Assembly: GCA_023261465.1 (NCBI GenBank)
Contig: JAHFOW010000107.1
Coordinates: forward strand, 2,309 to 9,816
Length of the DNA: 7,508 nt
Reading direction: 5' to 3'
Source: Planctomycetota bacterium
GTDB lineage: Bacteria; Planctomycetota; Brocadiia; Brocadiales; Brocadiaceae
In this document: positions 6,037 to 7,508 of the stretch, piece after piece
Layout: the number at the start of each line of letters is the position of its first letter
Position numbering within the stretch: position 1 is the stretch's first letter
Notes under the pieces: model-generated
Database searches by the model: none
The model's input: only the letters and a program-made list of their open reading frames with translations
Told to the model about the DNA's origin: nothing
Position numbers and translations under genes: made by a program

Positions 6037-6323
6037 TCAATCCTTCTCCAATGGGTACACATAGATATTCTTTATCGGTTCACCATATTCTTTATCCCTG
6101 TCCTGACGGCCCCTGCCTTTCGTAATTCCCTATATGCACCCAGTTCGACACACGATAGCTTATCCCACAAAAAAACGGGCTCGTTCTACAAAGATTTACA
6201 AAAGCATTGGCCTTATGGCTTAATGCTCATACCCGTCCTCTCTCAGGTGACTTATACACACCGACAGCATATAAGAAGCCAAATGTTTACCCTTACCTGC
6301 GGAACTATCAAAAACCGGCTGTT
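6037..6323 (-). pseudogene. Multiply broken DUF4338 (DruA-like) gene relic
   Basis: There is no open frame, but minus-strand frames in order give NSRFLIVPQVRV (6323-6288), then after a frameshift LASYMLSVCISHLREDGYEH (6282-6223), a stop, AIRPMLL, a stop, IFVERARFFVG, then after another frameshift YRVSNWVHIGNYERQG. After further stops comes GEPIKNIYVYPLEKD (6084-6040) and TGA. This is the order of the DUF4338 consensus as I remember it: RFLILPWVxVPNLASHLLS, YGxRPxLLETFV, RFxGTCYRAANW, then the PIKDIWVYPL end. DUF4338 is also the fold of DruA of the Druantia defence system and is common in transposon-linked proteins. At least three stops and three frame changes make it dead. The start is lost near the 3' end of the next gene. 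Positions 5857-6036 show nothing I recognise. Confidence 0.65.
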
Positions 6324-6778
6324 TATCTTGATTGTCCGTATTTCTCCCATGATAATGAAGGTACATCTCCCGGCAGTGATTCTCCCACTTGCCGTATGCC
6401 TCGCATTCCCTTCAATACTATAGCATTGACAACCATTTGAACTATCAACCTCGACCTATCATATGTCAGCAACATCCTGAATATAAAATACAATTTGAAC
6501 GCTATAACCAATGTCAACGGTACCGCAAAGAGGAGCGCCTTTGCTTGAGACATCTCTACCTCAATATATTGGGTCACATGGCTCATCAGATAGATCATTG
6601 CTGTAATCGATGCAAGGAGAATAATACCAATCTTTGTTGCCATGTAGATAACAGCACATTTCATGAAACACGATTTGTGTCTGTCCTTAAAATCACGCAT
6701 TGCGGATATTACATTATCTGTTTTTCCCCGCGTATGGCTCATAAAAACAACATCTTTGAGCATTAATCTGTTATACAT
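6323..6778 (-). CDS. Unrecognised two-helix membrane protein
   Basis: This is a 151-residue protein I cannot assign. The start is the ATG at 6778: AAGGAG (6791-6786) lies 7 bases before it, whereas the longer frame from 6832 has no well-spaced ribosome site. A basic soluble head (MYNRLMLKDVVFMSHTRGK and on to about residue 40) is followed by two likely membrane helices, about 41-66 and 80-104. A basic tail (TYDRSRLIVQ, KGMRGIRQ) and a hydrophilic end follow. It follows rfbB on the same strand by about 110 bases and could share its transcript. The stop at 6325-6323 lies at the junction with the DUF4338 relic, so the last residues may not be original. No catalytic motif is visible. Confidence 0.6.
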   Translation of the reverse strand: MYNRLMLKDVVFMSHTRGKTDNVISAMRDFKDRHKSCFMKCAVIYMATKIGIILLASITAMIYLMSHVTQYIEVEMSQAKALLFAVPLTLVIAFKLYFIFRMLLTYDRSRLIVQMVVNAIVLKGMRGIRQVGESLPGDVPSLSWEKYGQSR

Positions 6779-6891
6779 TTTATTACTCCTTTCCTGTTTT
6801 CTTTGTTCTTCATTAAAATCAGGTTTCGTCATTCCTGCTTTTCCGTGCTTATCTGTGTTCTCCCGTAGCAGACATTCATAACATTCCCATA

Positions 6892-7508
6892 CTATGATTT
6901 TGCAGTGACAAAACGGTGGCTATATTGCTTCTGGTAGTATTCCATAAATTCACCCGTTTTTATGTGTCTCCACCACGACTCGTTCTTTGTATACCAAAGT
7001 ATCGTTTCTTTCAGACCGTTTTCAAATTGTATGTGCGGTTTCCAGCCCAGAGACTTCAATTTCGTACAATCAAGGGCATAACGGCGGTCGTGCCCTTCCC
7101 TGTCTTTTACATGTTCAATGAGCGAATAAGGTTTTTTGAGTTCGTCCAGGATGAGGTGCGCGGTATCAACATTATACCTCTCGTTCCCTCCGCCGATATT
7201 ATACACCTCGCCGTCTTTCCCCTGCGCCATGAGAAAATCAATGGCTGCACAGTGGTCTTCAACATGAATCCAGTCCCTTATCTGCTTTCCATCACCATAC
7301 AGGGGAAGTTTTTTATTTTCCAACGCATTCGTAATAAAAAGAGGAACAAATTTTTCCGGATATTGATTCGGTCCATAGTTATTTGAAGCACGGGTTATGA
7401 TGACCGGCAGTTTATACGTCACCCAGTATGAATAGGCAAGGCGGTCGCCCCCTGCCTTGCTTGCAGAATACGGATTGCTGGGATTCAGGGCATCTGTCTC
7501 CTTGAACG
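6892..7508 (-). CDS. rfbB: dTDP-glucose 4,6-dehydratase, C-terminal part (runs off window)
   Basis: The frame is open to the right edge, so this is the last 204 residues of a protein normally about 330-360 long; the N-terminal NAD-binding Rossmann part lies outside. It makes dTDP-4-keto-6-deoxyglucose, the precursor of rhamnose and other deoxysugars of surface polysaccharides. Visible marks are NPYSASKAGGDRL with the short-chain dehydrogenase Tyr-x3-Lys pair (the Tyr and Lys of YSASK), then TRASNNYGPNQYPEKFVPL, YGDGKQIRDWIHVEDHCAAI, EVYNIGGGNERYNVD, and DREGHDRRYALD plus LGWKP near the end. All fit RfbB/RmlB better than other extended dehydrogenases. A GTG at 7422 lies inside the conserved domain and is not the start. 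Confidence 0.93.
   Translation of the reverse strand, partial: FKETDALNPSNPYSASKAGGDRLAYSYWVTYKLPVIITRASNNYGPNQYPEKFVPLFITNALENKKLPLYGDGKQIRDWIHVEDHCAAIDFLMAQGKDGEVYNIGGGNERYNVDTAHLILDELKKPYSLIEHVKDREGHDRRYALDCTKLKSLGWKPHIQFENGLKETILWYTKNESWWRHIKTGEFMEYYQKQYSHRFVTAKS

Noticed and set aside
5865..6062. 65-residue minus-strand frame 8 bases before truA
   Set aside because: It could look like a coupled upstream gene, but it has no good ribosome site, no family resemblance, and its 5' end overlaps the DUF4338 relic in another frame. It is likely a chance frame in decayed DNA.
6779..6832. Longer form of the two-helix membrane protein from 6832
   Set aside because: AAGGAG with a 7-base gap lies directly before the internal ATG at 6778, whereas the upstream ATG has only a poorly spaced GGA.

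Overview
The window reads as a piece of a mid-GC environmental bacterial chromosome carrying a stress-response neighbourhood, a duplicated P460-type haem lipoprotein, and a housekeeping/cell-surface stretch scarred by dead transposon genes. P460-family haem proteins, the many decayed mobile genes and the base composition would fit an anammox planctomycete (Brocadiales-like) or another nitrogen- or metal-cycling bacterium. This is a guess from gene content; nothing here fixes the taxon.

Layout. Positions 51-355 (minus) hold two tiny membrane-protein genes that overlap by ATGA, a 33-residue lmo0937/DUF5670-like protein and a DUF3185 protein, with a good sigma70-type promoter at 453-481. Positions 482-768 are an AT-rich leader with several short palindromes. 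It precedes a complete clade-3-type haem catalase (769-2286, plus). Just downstream is the C-terminal half of a SYLF/YSC84-domain gene. The scar of its original start (a strong Shine-Dalgarno and a damaged start codon) still lies upstream, so an internal deletion is likely. Two tandem GlsB/YeaQ/YmgE membrane-protein genes follow on the minus strand (2768-3010, 3155-3394). After them comes a 354-residue lipoprotein made of two cytochrome P460-like domains at an exact 160-residue period (3468-4532, minus).

Positions 4533-5112 contain no intact gene. They hold the broken C-terminal half of an IS200-like/RAYT-type transposase ending against the stop of truA. truA (5113-5856, minus) is intact. Upstream of it, 6037-6323 is a multiply broken DUF4338 (DruA-like) relic. 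Then come an unrecognised two-helix membrane protein (6323-6778, minus) and the C-terminal part of a dTDP-glucose 4,6-dehydratase (rfbB/rmlB) running off the right edge (6892-7508, minus).

How the genes fit together: catalase, the SYLF remnant, two GlsB proteins and the DUF5670/DUF3185 pair are all families repeatedly tied to general or envelope stress, so the left 3.4 kb looks like a stress cluster. The P460 lipoprotein is probably an envelope haem protein acting on small nitrogen compounds or as an NO sink; that is inference. RfbB points to deoxysugar synthesis for surface polysaccharide. I found no complete mobile element, CRISPR array, tRNA or rRNA, and no convincing intrinsic terminator. 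I see no clear new system; the most unusual object is the tandem P460 lipoprotein with unequal active-site residues.
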